Assembly (NCBI GenBank): GCA_963614215.1
Contig: CAVECB010000005.1
Location: 1-64,000, forward strand
Direction: 5' to 3'
Length of the DNA: 64,000 bases
Origin: CAVAWX01 sp963614215
Lineage (GTDB): Bacteria > Actinomycetota > Coriobacteriia > Coriobacteriales > QAMH01
The notes beneath the pieces were generated by a model, which worked only from the letters and a program-made list of their open reading frames with translations, had not been told where the DNA came from and ran no database searches. Below are positions 16,544 to 25,760 of the stretch, in pieces. The translations under genes were made by a program, and so were the position numbers. Within the stretch, counting starts at the first letter, position 1. Every line of letters starts with the position of its first letter.

Positions 16544-17683
16544 CTAGTCGCGTGCCGGGGCCTGCACGCCGCCCAGGCCGTAGGAGATTTTCTCGGAGAA
16601 ATCGCGGCGCAAGGCAATCTCTGCGCCCAAGGTGCGCAGGTTGTAGACGATCGACCACTGTGTGTTGCTGGTCACATCGTCTGCGCGCGGCGGCTGCGAA
16701 GACGCCTCGAGCGCGCGCCAGGCGCTGCCCTTGGACAGGCGGCCTGCCGCCTCGTCGGCATCAAGCACCTCCTCGATGCGCTCGCAACGGTCCAGTCCGT
16801 GGCCGTACCTGCGCACGGCAGCACCTTCACCCGCACCGACGCCCTCCCCCATCTCTACACGCTCGCGGTAGAGCGCATAGAAGTTGGTGACGGCGCGCAC
16901 GGGCGTGGCAACCAACTCACGCGCGGGGCTGTCGCAGTCGTATTCGACGACGCGGGCGTCTCCTTGCGCATCGGCGATGTAGTAGTGGTAGTCGCGGCCC
17001 GCAGACGCGCACATGTCGTAGGAGCGCAGCAGCTCGACAGCCTCTGCGGTGCTCGCCGCGCGGTCGAGCACGAGGCGCACGGCAAGCGTCGGGGTGATGA
17101 CGGGCTTGCCCGCCTGCTGAAATACCGGCTCGCTGTCGAGGGTGAGGATGGCGATGGCCACGCCTTTCTCGTTCACCCCGTCCAGGCAAATGAAAGGCGC
17201 GGTCAGGCAGGCGAGGCGCTTTTTCAGCTTGCGCAGGTTGCAGGCACCTATCTTGTTTAGCGCGGCGGTGGCCACCGAGCGGTAGCCGTGCTTGGGCGCG
17301 CAGTGGACGAGCAGCGCCGAAGTGTCGTCTTTGTAGTCGTAGTTGCGCAGCATGAAGACGTTGCCTTGCCCGTCGGCAAAGCTCGCGGCGCTGCAGCCGA
17401 AATGCGAGGTGCCGATATGCGCGGGCACGAACGGCAGCGCCTCCTTGACGATGGCCTCGGAAAGCGACTGGTCGTCGAAGATGCCGCGCCGTATGACGCG
17501 ATCGATGTTGTAGGGATAGTCGACGTGCATGTCGTAAAGGCCCCACTGGCCTTCCTCGGCCACGCCGCGCAAGCTGCGCACGCTGCGCAGGCGGCTCGCG
17601 TACAGCTTCGTCGCGACCGCTCCCGCGCCGAGCAGCGCTGCTCCGACCCCCGCAGCCGCGCCCCACAAGACCTGCTTCCTCAT
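16544..17683 (-). CDS. Linear amide C-N hydrolase-like (C45/choloylglycine hydrolase-type) Ntn protein
   Basis: This 379-aa protein starts with a signal/anchor segment (VLWGAAAGVGAALLGAGAVA) and then carries an Ntn-hydrolase-like pattern: HFGCSAASFADGQGNVFMLRNYDY, where the Cys in FGCSAAS is the likely nucleophile, then PFICLDGVNEKGVAIAILTLD. Members of this superfamily cleave linear amides such as acyl-homoserine lactones, penicillin V or bile salts; many gut bacterial members are uncharacterised. The Cys is internal, so processing or a non-processed variant is needed for activity. ATG 17683 is chosen; the longer frame to 17905 has only out-of-frame proS shadow sequence. It sits 19 bases downstream of proS. 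Confidence 0.72.
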   Translation of the reverse strand: MRKQVLWGAAAGVGAALLGAGAVATKLYASRLRSVRSLRGVAEEGQWGLYDMHVDYPYNIDRVIRRGIFDDQSLSEAIVKEALPFVPAHIGTSHFGCSAASFADGQGNVFMLRNYDYKDDTSALLVHCAPKHGYRSVATAALNKIGACNLRKLKKRLACLTAPFICLDGVNEKGVAIAILTLDSEPVFQQAGKPVITPTLAVRLVLDRAASTAEAVELLRSYDMCASAGRDYHYYIADAQGDARVVEYDCDSPARELVATPVRAVTNFYALYRERVEMGEGVGAGEGAAVRRYGHGLDRCERIEEVLDADEAAGRLSKGSAWRALEASSQPPRADDVTSNTQWSIVYNLRTLGAEIALRRDFSEKISYGLGGVQAPARD

Positions 17684-17702
17684 ACGACCACGCTCCTCGT
17701 CT

Positions 17703-19448
17703 CTACAGCAAATCGTCAACAGTGTTCGTCGCAGGCTCCAACGCGCGGCGAGCCTCTGCCACGACGGCGGCGATGTGCGCGGCCGCCTCATCGACGGACA
17801 GCTCCACTTTCTCGCCGCAGGCGCGGTCCTTGAACTCGACCTTGCCCTCTTTGGCGCCGCGCTTGCCCACGACGAGCTGGTAGGGCCAACCCACGAGGTC
17901 GGCATCGGCGAACTTCACCCCGGCACGCTCGTCGCGGTCGTCGAAGGCCACCTCGACGCCCGCACCCTCCAACGCGCAGGCAAGCTCGCGCGCGAGCGGC
18001 TCGACCACATCGTCGTCTGTCTGCAAAGGCAGCACGACCACCTCGGCCGGCGCAAGCGACACCGGCCAGCACATGCCCGCCTCGTCGTTGCGCTGTTCGA
18101 CGACGGCCGCCACCGAGCGCGTGACGCCGATGCCGTAGCAGCCCATGACAAAGGGACGCTCGTTGCCGTCCGCGTCCATGAAGGTGGCGCCCAGGGCCTC
18201 GGAGTACTTCGTGCCCAGCTTGAACACCTGGGACACCTCGATGCCGCGCGTGCCGACAAGCGCCTTGCCGCAGCGCGGGCAGCCGTCGCCGGCGTGCGCC
18301 ATAACCAGGTCCGCCCACATGTCGGGCGTGAAGTCGCGTCCGGGCTCGGCGCCCAGGAAGTGATAGCCGTCCTCGTTTGCCCCGACCGCCCACGCATGGT
18401 AGTCGCGCAGGTGGCTGTCGCACACGCACACGACACCCTCCGGCAGCCCCACCGGCCCCATCGAGCCCTTGTGCAGGCCGGTCGCCACCATCTCCGCGTC
18501 GCCGAGCAGACGCCACCCGGGCACCGCGCGCTCGGCCTTTATCTCGTTAAGCTCGTGGTCGCCCGGGATGAACAGCGCATACACCCGCCCGTCGTCGCCG
18601 GTGCCCGACAGCGCCTTCACCGTCGCGTTTTCCGGCACGTCCAAAAACGCCGCCAAATCCGCGATGGTGTGCACGTCGGGCGTGGCCAGCTTCTCCAGCT
18701 CGCGGGCAGCGGAGCCGCCGGCCATCGCGACCTCGCACTCGGCCGCCTCGGCATCTGCCGCAAACCCGCAGGTGCAGCTGAGCAAGTCGCTTTCGCCCGC
18801 GTCGGCCAAAGCCATGAACTCGACGGTCTCGTTGCCGCCAATCTGGCCCGGGTCGGCATCCACCATGCGCCAGTCCAGCCCCATGCGCTCGCACACGCGC
18901 GCGTAGGCCACCTGCATCTGCTTGTAGGTGGCATCCAGGCTCTCGGCGTCCTCGTTGAAGCTGTAAGCGTCTTTCATGATGAACTCGCGCGTGCGAAACA
19001 GCCCGAAACGCGGGCGCATCTCGTCGCGGAACTTCACCTGCATCTGCCACAGCGTGACGGGCAGGTCCTTGTAGCTGCGCAGCTCGTTACGCACGAGGTC
19101 GGTGATCAGCTCCTCGTGCGTGGGTCCTAGGCACACGCCGCGCTCGTGGCGGTCGGTCAGGCGCATCAGCTCCGGGCCGTAGTCGTCCCAGCGCCCCGAC
19201 TCGTGCCACAGCTCGGCCGGCTGCAAGATGGGCATGAGCACCTCCTGGGCGCCCGTCGCGTTCATCTCCTCGCGCACAATCTGCTCGGCTTTCAGCAGCA
19301 CGCGCATCCCCAGCGGCAGGAAGGTGTAGGTGCCCGAGCCCATCTGGCGAATCATGCCAGCGCGCAGCAGCAGCCGGTGGCTGGCGATATCGGCGCCCGC
19401 GGGGTCTTCTTTGAGGGTGGGGAAGTACTCGCGCTTCAAATGCAGCAT
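17703..19448 (-). CDS. proS: Prolyl-tRNA synthetase
   Basis: This 581-aa class II synthetase of the bacterial type has motif 1 (RQMGSGTYTFLPLGMRV), motif 2 (FRDEMRPRFGLFRTREF at about 135) and motif 3 (GIGVTRSVAAVVEQ near 445). A YbaK-like editing insertion lies between (about 225-385). Size matches the family (about 570 aa). GAAAGGGGAAAA precedes ATG 19448. It lies directly downstream of aspS with a 13-bp gap, so the two synthetase genes are probably one unit. Confidence 0.95.
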   Translation of the reverse strand: MLHLKREYFPTLKEDPAGADIASHRLLLRAGMIRQMGSGTYTFLPLGMRVLLKAEQIVREEMNATGAQEVLMPILQPAELWHESGRWDDYGPELMRLTDRHERGVCLGPTHEELITDLVRNELRSYKDLPVTLWQMQVKFRDEMRPRFGLFRTREFIMKDAYSFNEDAESLDATYKQMQVAYARVCERMGLDWRMVDADPGQIGGNETVEFMALADAGESDLLSCTCGFAADAEAAECEVAMAGGSAARELEKLATPDVHTIADLAAFLDVPENATVKALSGTGDDGRVYALFIPGDHELNEIKAERAVPGWRLLGDAEMVATGLHKGSMGPVGLPEGVVCVCDSHLRDYHAWAVGANEDGYHFLGAEPGRDFTPDMWADLVMAHAGDGCPRCGKALVGTRGIEVSQVFKLGTKYSEALGATFMDADGNERPFVMGCYGIGVTRSVAAVVEQRNDEAGMCWPVSLAPAEVVVLPLQTDDDVVEPLARELACALEGAGVEVAFDDRDERAGVKFADADLVGWPYQLVVGKRGAKEGKVEFKDRACGEKVELSVDEAAAHIAAVVAEARRALEPATNTVDDLL

Positions 19449-19461
19449 CTTTTCCCCTTTC

Positions 19462-21249
19462 CTACAGGTCCACGCGTATGGACGCGTCCTTCAGCTGGCG
19501 GCGCGACACCTCGGCCGGCGCGCCCGTCATGGGGTCGGCGCCCGAGGAGGTCTTGGGGAAGGCGATCACGTCGCGTATGGACGGATAGCCGCCCACGAGC
19601 ATGCACAGGCGGTCGAGGCCGAGCGCGATGCCGCCGTGGGGCGGGGCACCGAAACCCAGCGCTTGGATGAGGAAGCCGAACTGCTCGTCTATCTGCTCGT
19701 CGGTCAACCCGATGGCGCGCAGGACGCGGCGCTGCAGCTCGGGCTGGTGGATGCGAATCGTGCCGCCGCCCATCTCGAAGCCGTCCATGACGATGTCGTA
19801 GCTGTAGGAGCCGCAAGCCAGGGGGTCGGACTCTATTTTGTCTAGGTCCTCGTCGCGCACGCGGGTGAAGGGGTGGTGTTCGGCGGCGTAGCGCTTCTCG
19901 TCCTCGTCGTACTTGAACATGGGGAAGTCCACGACCCAGCACAAATCGTGCCCCGAGCGGTCCAAATCGAGCAGCTCGGCGCAGTGCAGGCGCATCTGAC
20001 CCAGTACCTCGTGAACCACGGCGGGCTTGTCCGCGCCGAACATGACCAAATCCCCCGGCTCGACGTCGAGCGCGCGCTCGATGGCGGCTAGCTCGTCTTC
20101 GGTGAAGAACTTGGTGATGGGGCTGTTGACCTTGCCCTCGCTGCGATACTGAATCCAGGCCATGCCCTTGGCGCCCCACTCGACGGCCAGCTCGCCCAGC
20201 TTGTCAATTTGCGCGCGCGGCCAGTCGCCCATGCCCTTGGCGTTGATGGCCTTCACCACCCCGCCCGATGCCAGTGCCCCGGAAAAGACCTTGAAGCCGC
20301 AGTCGGCCACGATCTCGGAGATGTCCACGAGCTTCATGCCGAAGCGCCTGTCGGGACGGTCGCTGCCGTATTCGGCCATGGCCTGCGCGTAGGGCACGCG
20401 GTCGAGCGGGAAGGAGACATCGTCGATGCCGACGGCCGCAAAGACCTCCTGGAACACGTCTTCCATCAGGTTCATGACGTCGTCATCAGACACGAAGCTC
20501 ATCTCGATGTCGACTTGAGTGAATTCGGGCTGGCGGTCGGCACGCAGGTCCTCGTCGCGAAAGCAGCGCGCAATCTGGTAGTAGCGCTCCATGCCACCCA
20601 CCTGCGTGAGCTGCTTAAACAGCTGCGGGGACTGGGGCAGGGCGTAGAACTTGCCCGGGTTCACGCGCGAGGGCACGATGAAGTCGCGCGCGCCCTCCGG
20701 CGTGGACTTGCCCAAGACGGGGGTCTCGATTTCGGTGAAGGCGCGCTCGTGCAGCGCGTTGCGTATGGCCCAGGTGATGGTGTCGCGCAAGCGCATGGCA
20801 TCAGCAACGGGCTTGCGGCGCAGGTCGAGGTAGCGCCACTTCATGCGCGTCGTCTCGTCGGTGTCCGAATCGTCGTCGAGCGGGAAAGGCGGTGTGGCGG
20901 ACTCGTTTAAGATGGTGCACTCCTCGACCACGACGTCGACCTGGCCGGTGGGCAGCTTCGGGTTTGCCGTGTCCTCGGGTCTGCGGCGCACGAAGCCCGT
21001 GACCTCGATGCACCACTCGGGGCGCATCTTCTCGCCCAGGGAAAAACAGGCGGCGGCATGGTCGGGATCGAAGACCACCTGGGTGATGCCCTCGCGGTCG
21101 CGCAGGTCCACGAAAATGAGGCCGCCGTGGTCGCGGCGCTTGCCCACCCAACCCGTCAGGGTGACGGTCTGGCCGATGTCGCTTTCGCGCAGCTGGCCGC
21201 AGGTGTGCGTGTGCATGGTGTACTGGTTTAAGGTCTTGCTGTCAGGCAC
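19462..21249 (-). CDS. aspS: Aspartyl-tRNA synthetase
   Basis: This 595-aa class II synthetase has an N-terminal OB-fold (GWVGKRRDHGGLIFVDLRD), motif 2 (CFRDEDLRADRQPEFTQ), the bacterial GAD insertion and motif 3 (ALGLDRLCMLVGGY). I chose GTG 21249 because AGAGGAGGG lies 6 bases upstream and gives a normal length; ATG 21216 is the next candidate, and the frame to 21411 has no family match. Whether it is discriminating or also charges tRNA-Asn cannot be decided here. Confidence 0.94.
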   Translation of the reverse strand: MPDSKTLNQYTMHTHTCGQLRESDIGQTVTLTGWVGKRRDHGGLIFVDLRDREGITQVVFDPDHAAACFSLGEKMRPEWCIEVTGFVRRRPEDTANPKLPTGQVDVVVEECTILNESATPPFPLDDDSDTDETTRMKWRYLDLRRKPVADAMRLRDTITWAIRNALHERAFTEIETPVLGKSTPEGARDFIVPSRVNPGKFYALPQSPQLFKQLTQVGGMERYYQIARCFRDEDLRADRQPEFTQVDIEMSFVSDDDVMNLMEDVFQEVFAAVGIDDVSFPLDRVPYAQAMAEYGSDRPDRRFGMKLVDISEIVADCGFKVFSGALASGGVVKAINAKGMGDWPRAQIDKLGELAVEWGAKGMAWIQYRSEGKVNSPITKFFTEDELAAIERALDVEPGDLVMFGADKPAVVHEVLGQMRLHCAELLDLDRSGHDLCWVVDFPMFKYDEDEKRYAAEHHPFTRVRDEDLDKIESDPLACGSYSYDIVMDGFEMGGGTIRIHQPELQRRVLRAIGLTDEQIDEQFGFLIQALGFGAPPHGGIALGLDRLCMLVGGYPSIRDVIAFPKTSSGADPMTGAPAEVSRRQLKDASIRVDL

Positions 21250-21446
21250 TGTATGCCCTCCTCTTGATCTGGGAGCGCGACCATAGACTGTGGCCTGCCC
21301 CGTGGAGACAAACGTCCGTATAGGATAGCGCGTTCGAGCCGCGGCGCAGCCGTCAAGTTCAGGCTTGCACGGTATGCGCGAACAAAGGCAGGCTCGTGTC
21401 CCGTGCCTCATGTCTTGCGCCCTGCGTGCGCCGCGCTTTGCGCCCT

Positions 21447-21474
21447 GTGATGTATGCCCCGTGATGTATGCCCC
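21447..21474 (+). repeat. Perfect 14-bp tandem duplication between aspS and the HAD gene
   Basis: GTGATGTATGCCCC is present twice back to back (21447-21460 and 21461-21474). It lies in a 277-bp low-complexity gap (21250-21526) that otherwise holds no gene I can support. Confidence 0.7.
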
Positions 21475-21526
21475 GCGTCGGCGCGTCGGCGCACCTCACG
21501 CTTCGTGCCGTGCGCCGCCTTGCGCC

Positions 21527-22189
21527 TCACGCGTCCACGATGGGCAAAAGCTCAGCCGGCGTGTCGATGATGTGGGCGGGCTGCTGGGCTTCTAGGGTCT
21601 CGCGCGTGCGAAAGCCCCAGGTCACGCTCACGCCTGTGCAACCGGACGCCTTGGCCACCTGCGCATCCGGCTCGGAGTCCCCCACATACAGCGCGCGATC
21701 TGCCGAGCTGCCCAGCGCCTCAAGCGCCGCTAGGGCCATGTCCGGCGCAGGCTTGGGCGGCACATCGTCGGTACGGCCGACCGCCACGGAGATGTAGTCG
21801 GCAAACCACTTTTGGCGCAGCGCCTCGGTGTCGCGAGCTATCTTGTTGCTGACGACGGCCATCTTCACCTGGCGTTCTTTGAGCGCCGCAAGCAGCTCCA
21901 TCACCCCGTCGTAGGGACGCGTCGTGTCGTCGCGGTGCGCCTCGTAGTGCGCGTTGAAATCGGCGAAGACGCGCTCGAACTCGGGCGATTCCGTCGGATA
22001 CGCATGGTGTGTGAGCAACTCGATGAGCACGATGGAGCCGTAGCCGGCCGCTTCACGCACCTCGTCTGCGCTCGCAAGCGGCAGCCCCGCGCGCCCAAGC
22101 GCATAGTTCACCGACGCGCCCAAATCGTCGAGGGTGTAGAGCAGGGTGCCGTCCATGTCGAACAGAATCGTGTCGTATCGTGCGGGCAT
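21527..22189 (-). CDS. HAD-superfamily phosphatase, phosphoglycolate phosphatase-like
   Basis: This 220-aa protein has the four HAD motifs: DMDGTLLYT (motif I), VVSNK (motif II), K-P-A-P-D (motif III, near 150) and GDSEPDAQVAKASG (motif IV). It also has the helical cap of subclass I. It is similar to Gph, which removes 2-phosphoglycolate, but this family is broad and the natural substrate may be another small phosphoester. ACGAGGAGACGCGC precedes ATG 22189. It stands alone between aspS and nrdG. Confidence 0.82.
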   Translation of the reverse strand: MPARYDTILFDMDGTLLYTLDDLGASVNYALGRAGLPLASADEVREAAGYGSIVLIELLTHHAYPTESPEFERVFADFNAHYEAHRDDTTRPYDGVMELLAALKERQVKMAVVSNKIARDTEALRQKWFADYISVAVGRTDDVPPKPAPDMALAALEALGSSADRALYVGDSEPDAQVAKASGCTGVSVTWGFRTRETLEAQQPAHIIDTPAELLPIVDA

Positions 22190-22359
22190 GCGCGTCTCCT
22201 CGTCTCGTTTTCGTCTCGTGAAAGATACGGCGCGATTCTAACGCAGCGCGGCGCGCGCGCCCGTTTTCCGCGCCGTTTCCCGCGCGCCCGTTTCCCGCGA
22301 CGCAGTCCCGAGCAGGCACCGCCGATGCCGCCGGCCGCGACGGCGCCAATACCGCGCCC

Positions 22360-22920
22360 CTACCCCGTCTTCTCGAAGGAGCGGGCAGCGTATTGCGCAT
22401 CGTCGCGCCACAGCACGACGCGCCCAGCCGCCCGCGTGGCCGCAAGGTCGATGACGCGCTGATTGGAGCTGCCGCGAAAGCGCAGCGACACGTCGTGCAG
22501 CGATAGGTCGTAGAGCCCGTCCACGAGCACGTCCACGCAGGCCAGCAAGGCATCGGTCGCCTCGGTGCGGCGCGGCGATCCCTCGCGCACGAGCTCTTCG
22601 TAGGTGTCGCCGGAAAACAGCCACACGGTCTTGCCCGGACACTCTGCTCGCACCCGCTCCAAAAAGGGCAGGAGCGCGCGCTGGTTGTCCGGCTCCATGG
22701 GCTCGCCGCCCAGCACCGTCAACCCGTCCACGTACGCCGGCGCGAGGCTTTCGACAATCTCGTCTTCAACCTCGCGGGTGAAAGGGCGCCCGAAGGAAAA
22801 ATCCCAGGTTTCGGGCTGGAAGCAGCCCGGGCAGCAATGCGTGCACCCCGACACGAACAGCGAGGTGCGCACGCCCTCCCCGTTCGCGATGTCGCAATAT
22901 TTCATCTCGCCGAAATTCAT
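22360..22920 (-). CDS. nrdG: Anaerobic ribonucleotide reductase activating protein
   Basis: This 186-aa radical SAM protein has CTHCCPGC (CxxxCxxC, residues about 26-33) binding the [4Fe-4S] cluster, and VLGGEPMEPDNQ (the GGEP motif contacting SAM). It is the activase that places the glycyl radical on NrdD. Length fits NrdG (150-240 aa). It lies 81 bases downstream of nrdD on the same strand and should share its promoter and NrdR control. Confidence 0.93.
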   Translation of the reverse strand: MNFGEMKYCDIANGEGVRTSLFVSGCTHCCPGCFQPETWDFSFGRPFTREVEDEIVESLAPAYVDGLTVLGGEPMEPDNQRALLPFLERVRAECPGKTVWLFSGDTYEELVREGSPRRTEATDALLACVDVLVDGLYDLSLHDVSLRFRGSSNQRVIDLAATRAAGRVVLWRDDAQYAARSFEKTG

Positions 22921-23001
22921 CGTCTACAACCGCTGTCGAGCATGCCCGTCTGTCCGCCCGCCGTCTGCCTGTCCGCCCATCTGCCTACCCGTGCGCGCGC
23001 C

Positions 23002-25224
23002 CTACAGGTGCATCACGCGGTCTTTAATCTCTTCCGTGCGGCCCTGGTTCCAAAACTGCGTGCCGATGTAGCCACAGGTGCGCCGCGCGACGTTGAGCTT
23101 GTCGTGGTCGCGGTTGCCGCAGTTCGGGCACTCCCACTCCAGCTTGCCGTCCTCTTCGACGATTTTCACCTCGCCCTCAAAGCCGCACGCCTGGCAGAAA
23201 TCGCTTTTCGTGTTCAGCTCGGCGTACATGATGTTCTCGTAGATGTATTGCATCACCTTCACGACGGCCTTGAGGTTGCCCTGCATGTCGGGCACCTCCA
23301 CGTAGCTGATGGCCCCGCCAGGCGACAGGCGCTGGAACTCGCTTTCGAAGCGCAGCTTGGTGAAGGCGTCTATCTCCTCGCGCACGTTCACGTGGTAGGA
23401 ATTCGTGATGTAGCCGTGGTCGGTGATGCCCTTCACCATGCCGAAGCGGCGCTGCAGCGACTTCGCGAACTTGTAAGTCGTGGACTCCAGCGGCGTGCCG
23501 TAGAGCGAATAATCGATGTCTTCAGCGGCCTTCCACTCGGCGCATTTGTCGTTCATGTGCTGCATGACCGACAGCGCAAATGGCGTGGCCTCCGGATCGG
23601 TGTGCGAGTGGCCCGTCATGTACTTCACGCACTCGTAGAGGCCGGCGTAGCCCAGCGACAGCGTGGAATAGCCGCCGTAGAGCAGCCTATCGATGGTCTC
23701 GCCCTTCTCCAGACGCGCGAGCGCCCCGTATTGCCAGAGTATGGGCGCGGCATCCGAGAGCGTGCCCTTCAGACGCTCGTGGCGAGCGCGCAAAGCGCGG
23801 TGGCACAGCTCCAAGCGCTCCTCGAAAATCTCCCAGAAGCGCTCCTCGTCGCCGCCGGAAGACAGCGCGACATCCGGCAGGCTGATCGTGACGACGCCCT
23901 GGTTGAAGCGCCCGTAGTACTTCGGCTTGCCCGGCTCGTAGTCCTTCGCGCGGGCCACGTTGCCATATCCGTTGCCGCTGCGATCCGGGGTGAGAAACGA
24001 TCGGCAGCCCATGCAAGTGTAGACGTCGCCCTCGCCCGGCTCCTCGCCCTTCGACAGCTTCAGCTCGTGCATCTTCTTTTCCGAGATGTAGTCGGGCACC
24101 ATGCGCCGCGCCGTGCACTTGGCCGCCATCTGCGTGAGGTAAAAATACGGCGAGCCCTCGAACACGTTGTCGTCTTCAAGCACGTAGATGAGCTTGGGAA
24201 ACGCCGGGGTAATCCACACGCCCGCCTCGTTTTTCACGCCCTGGAAGCGCTGGGCGAGCATTTCTTCGATGATCAGAGCCAGGTCGTGCTTCTCCGCCTC
24301 GTCTTTTGCCTCGTTCAGATACATGAAGACGGTGACGAAAGGTGCCTGGCCGTTCGTGGTCATGAGTGTGACGACCTGGTATTGGATGGTCTGGACGCCG
24401 CGGCGGATTTCGTCGCGCAGGCGCCGCTCGACAATTTGCGCCGCCGCACCGGGCGCAGGCTCGACGCCCAGCGACTCGATTTCAGCGTAGACCTCGCGGG
24501 CGATCTTTTTGCGCGAGACGTCCACGAAAGGCGCGAGGTGCGCGAGGCTGATGGACTGGCCGCCGTATTGGCTGGAGGCCACCTGCGCGATGATCTGCGT
24601 CGCGATGTTGCAGGCCGTGGAAAACGAATGCGGCTTTTCGATGAGGGTACCGGATATGACCGTACCGTTTTGCAGCATGTCGTTGAGGTTCACCAGATCG
24701 CAGTTGTGCATGTGCTGCGCATAGTAATCCGAGTCGTGGAAGTGGATGATGCCCTCCTTATGGGCCTCAACCACGTCTTGGGGCAAAAGCATGCGCATGG
24801 TCAGGTCGCGCGAGACCTCGCCTGCCATATAGTCGCGCTGCACGGACACGACGGTCGGGTTCTTGTTCGAGTTCTCCTGCTTGACCTCTTCGTTGTTGCA
24901 CTCGATAAGCGACAGTATCTTGTCGTCGGTGGTGTTGTTTTGGCGCTTGAGGTTTTGCAGGTAGCGGTAGATGATGTACTTGCGCGCCACCTCGAAGCAG
25001 TCCAAGGCCATGATCTCGTCTTCGACCATGTCTTGAATCTCTTCCACCGACACGGCATGGCCGGCGCTCTCGCATTTGTCGGCCACGTTTTCCGAGGCGT
25101 AGCGCACCTGGCGCTCCGTCAGGCGCTCGGCACGGGCAACCTCCTGATTGGCCGCGCGTATGGCGTTGGCAATCTTTTCTATGTCGAAAAGGACTTCCGA
25201 TCCGTTGCGCTTGATGATCTTCAT
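23002..25224 (-). CDS. nrdD: Anaerobic (class III) ribonucleoside-triphosphate reductase
   Basis: This 740-aa protein starts with an ATP-cone (MKIIKRNGSEVLFDIEKI, residues 1-95), then the NrdD barrel (HDSDYYAQHMHNCDLVNL near 165). The C-terminal zinc site has four Cys (CQACGFEG and CPNCGN) and the glycyl-radical loop RTCGYIGTQFWNQGR carries the radical Gly near residue 718. It reduces NTPs to dNTPs only without oxygen. ATG 25224 is preferred (typical MKIIKR start, GGGTG 6 bases upstream); ATG 25236 is possible. NrdR boxes lie 174-222 bases upstream. Confidence 0.95.
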   Translation of the reverse strand: MKIIKRNGSEVLFDIEKIANAIRAANQEVARAERLTERQVRYASENVADKCESAGHAVSVEEIQDMVEDEIMALDCFEVARKYIIYRYLQNLKRQNNTTDDKILSLIECNNEEVKQENSNKNPTVVSVQRDYMAGEVSRDLTMRMLLPQDVVEAHKEGIIHFHDSDYYAQHMHNCDLVNLNDMLQNGTVISGTLIEKPHSFSTACNIATQIIAQVASSQYGGQSISLAHLAPFVDVSRKKIAREVYAEIESLGVEPAPGAAAQIVERRLRDEIRRGVQTIQYQVVTLMTTNGQAPFVTVFMYLNEAKDEAEKHDLALIIEEMLAQRFQGVKNEAGVWITPAFPKLIYVLEDDNVFEGSPYFYLTQMAAKCTARRMVPDYISEKKMHELKLSKGEEPGEGDVYTCMGCRSFLTPDRSGNGYGNVARAKDYEPGKPKYYGRFNQGVVTISLPDVALSSGGDEERFWEIFEERLELCHRALRARHERLKGTLSDAAPILWQYGALARLEKGETIDRLLYGGYSTLSLGYAGLYECVKYMTGHSHTDPEATPFALSVMQHMNDKCAEWKAAEDIDYSLYGTPLESTTYKFAKSLQRRFGMVKGITDHGYITNSYHVNVREEIDAFTKLRFESEFQRLSPGGAISYVEVPDMQGNLKAVVKVMQYIYENIMYAELNTKSDFCQACGFEGEVKIVEEDGKLEWECPNCGNRDHDKLNVARRTCGYIGTQFWNQGRTEEIKDRVMHL

Positions 25225-25397
25225 GTCGTCACCCATCCCCTTCGTCGCTCGTCGCTGAGTTCTCGTCGCTGAGGTCTTGTATTTGCCGCGGAAAAACCGC
25301 GAGGACACATCCGCAACAAGCGCATGGGCATATGCGCGTCTCGGCCGTGCGGGAAGGGAGAATACGCCATCGGGGGCAAAAGATGGCGCTCGTTTAT

Positions 25398-25413
25398 CCA
25401 CAATATCTTGTGG
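25398..25413 (-). promoter_or_regulatory. NrdR box 1 upstream of nrdD
   Basis: The site CCACAATATCTTGTGG has a perfect 6-bp inverted repeat around TATC and fits the 16-bp NrdR consensus (C-W-A-T-A-T-x-T-W-G-T-G core) at about 13 of 16 positions. NrdR represses ribonucleotide reductase genes when dATP is high. Confidence 0.75.
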
Positions 25414-25429
25414 AATTCAAGTGGTAAAG

Positions 25430-25445
25430 ATACTAGGACTTGTGT
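25430..25445 (-). promoter_or_regulatory. NrdR box 2 upstream of nrdD
   Basis: ATACTAGGACTTGTGT keeps the outer C-T-A and T-T-G-T-G-T half-sites with a divergent centre. It starts exactly 32 bases from box 1, three helical turns, the spacing usual for tandem NrdR boxes. Confidence 0.65.
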
Positions 25446-25760
25446 TTTTGCAGGTCGCCCGCCGATGTTTGGAAGCGCGGGCGAGAGGGGTGAAGAAAGA
25501 TGGCGGGACGTGTTTTTTCTGCGAGCGGACGCGGCGGCTCGCGGGCAGCCTGCGGGCGGGTAAAGCGGATGCCGGACACGGGATGGGTGCGGCGGCGTGC
25601 GGTGCGGGCGGCGGGCGGCGTGCGGTGCGGACGGCGATTTTTTGCGTCGTGAAAAGAGACGCGGCGGGCGCATGATGTGCAACCCGCCGCGCCACGCGGT
25701 CGATATTCAAAGCCGGCTTTGGATGCCGCCCCGCCCGAGGCCGAGTCCCAAGCGCCGCCC
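25446..25760. other. Non-coding, GC-rich gap between NrdR boxes and usp
   Basis: No gene is supported. 25540-25640 is low-complexity G/C-rich sequence (repeats of GCGGGCGG and GGTGCGG variants). Its open frames have no family resemblance. The outer ends presumably hold the nrdD leader and the usp 3' end. Confidence 0.5.

Noticed and set aside
22837..25272. 811-codon plus-strand frame opposite nrdD
   Set aside because: Composition is typical of an antisense shadow (Val/Leu/His/Arg-rich, no motifs), whereas nrdD on the minus strand has the ATP cone, zinc site and glycyl radical loop.
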